6,872 nucleotides of DNA from JANRKT01 sp033763355 (GTDB lineage Bacteria > Bacteroidota > Bacteroidia > Chitinophagales > Chitinophagaceae), in the NCBI GenBank assembly GCA_033763355.1, contig JANRKT010000348.1, forward strand, positions 1 to 6,872. The letters are read 5' to 3'. The notes beneath the pieces are model-generated. The model was not told where the DNA came from. It did not search any database and saw only the letters and a list, made by a program, of their open reading frames with translations. Positions within the stretch are counted from its first letter, which is position 1. Each line of letters opens with the position of its first letter. Shown here piece by piece: positions 6,847-6,872 of the stretch. The position numbers and the translations under genes were made by a program.

Positions 6847-6872
6847 AAAAAACCGGGCCACCTGGGTCCGGT
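6847..6872 (-). terminator. Probable intrinsic terminator of an upstream gene outside the window
   Basis: The arms ACCGGGCC (6852-6859) and GGTCCGGT (6865-6872) pair around a 5-base loop with one imperfect position, which is G-U if read on plus and A-C if read on minus. On the minus strand the stem is followed by a run of six Ts (6847-6852 complement, the first of them in the stem) and then GTTG. A GC-rich stem and U tract suit a terminator for a minus-strand gene entering from the right. The window ends at the hairpin, so the stem may extend further, and a plus-strand role cannot be excluded. Confidence 0.5.

Noticed and set aside
921..6872. A possible dispersed repeat family, since the inverted repeats at 921-972, 4142-4172 and 6852-6872 all have CCGG in their arms
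   Set aside because: Only four or five bases are shared, while loops, arm lengths and flanks differ. CCGG-closed stems are expected by chance in GC-rich hairpins.

Overview
The window looks like a chromosomal stretch from a member of the Bacteroidota, most likely of the Chitinophagaceae type. Three things point there. One exported protein ends in a C-terminal sorting domain of the type IX secretion system (T9SS), which is confined to that phylum. Another gene begins as a two-component regulator propeller sensor, a family very common there. The genes also lack clear Shine-Dalgarno sequences, and the one promoter candidate resembles the TTG / TAnnTTTG type rather than the sigma-70 consensus.

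All convincing genes lie on the minus strand, so transcription runs from high to low coordinates. From the right edge: a probable terminator of a gene outside the window (6847-6872); about 470 bases without a supported gene but with a weak promoter candidate; a 701-residue secreted ELWxxDGT-repeat protein with a fibronectin III-like region and a T9SS sorting domain (4272-6377); a perfect 16-bp hairpin (4205-4238); a second inverted repeat (4142-4172) in the leader of the next gene; a 1043-residue exported VPS10/sortilin-type, Asp-box beta-propeller protein (993-4124); a nested hairpin in the 92-base gap (921-972); and the first 300 codons of a propeller-type sensor protein cut by the left edge (1-900).

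All three proteins have signal peptides and are built from repeats of propeller type, but hairpins separate the genes, so they are probably not one simple operon. No substrate, ligand or pathway can be read from the sequence. I see no RNA gene, mobile element, CRISPR array or defence system. This appears to be an ordinary region; the most distinctive structure is an alternating short/long spacing in the ELWxxDGT repeats, which implies a two-repeat unit of about 103 residues.
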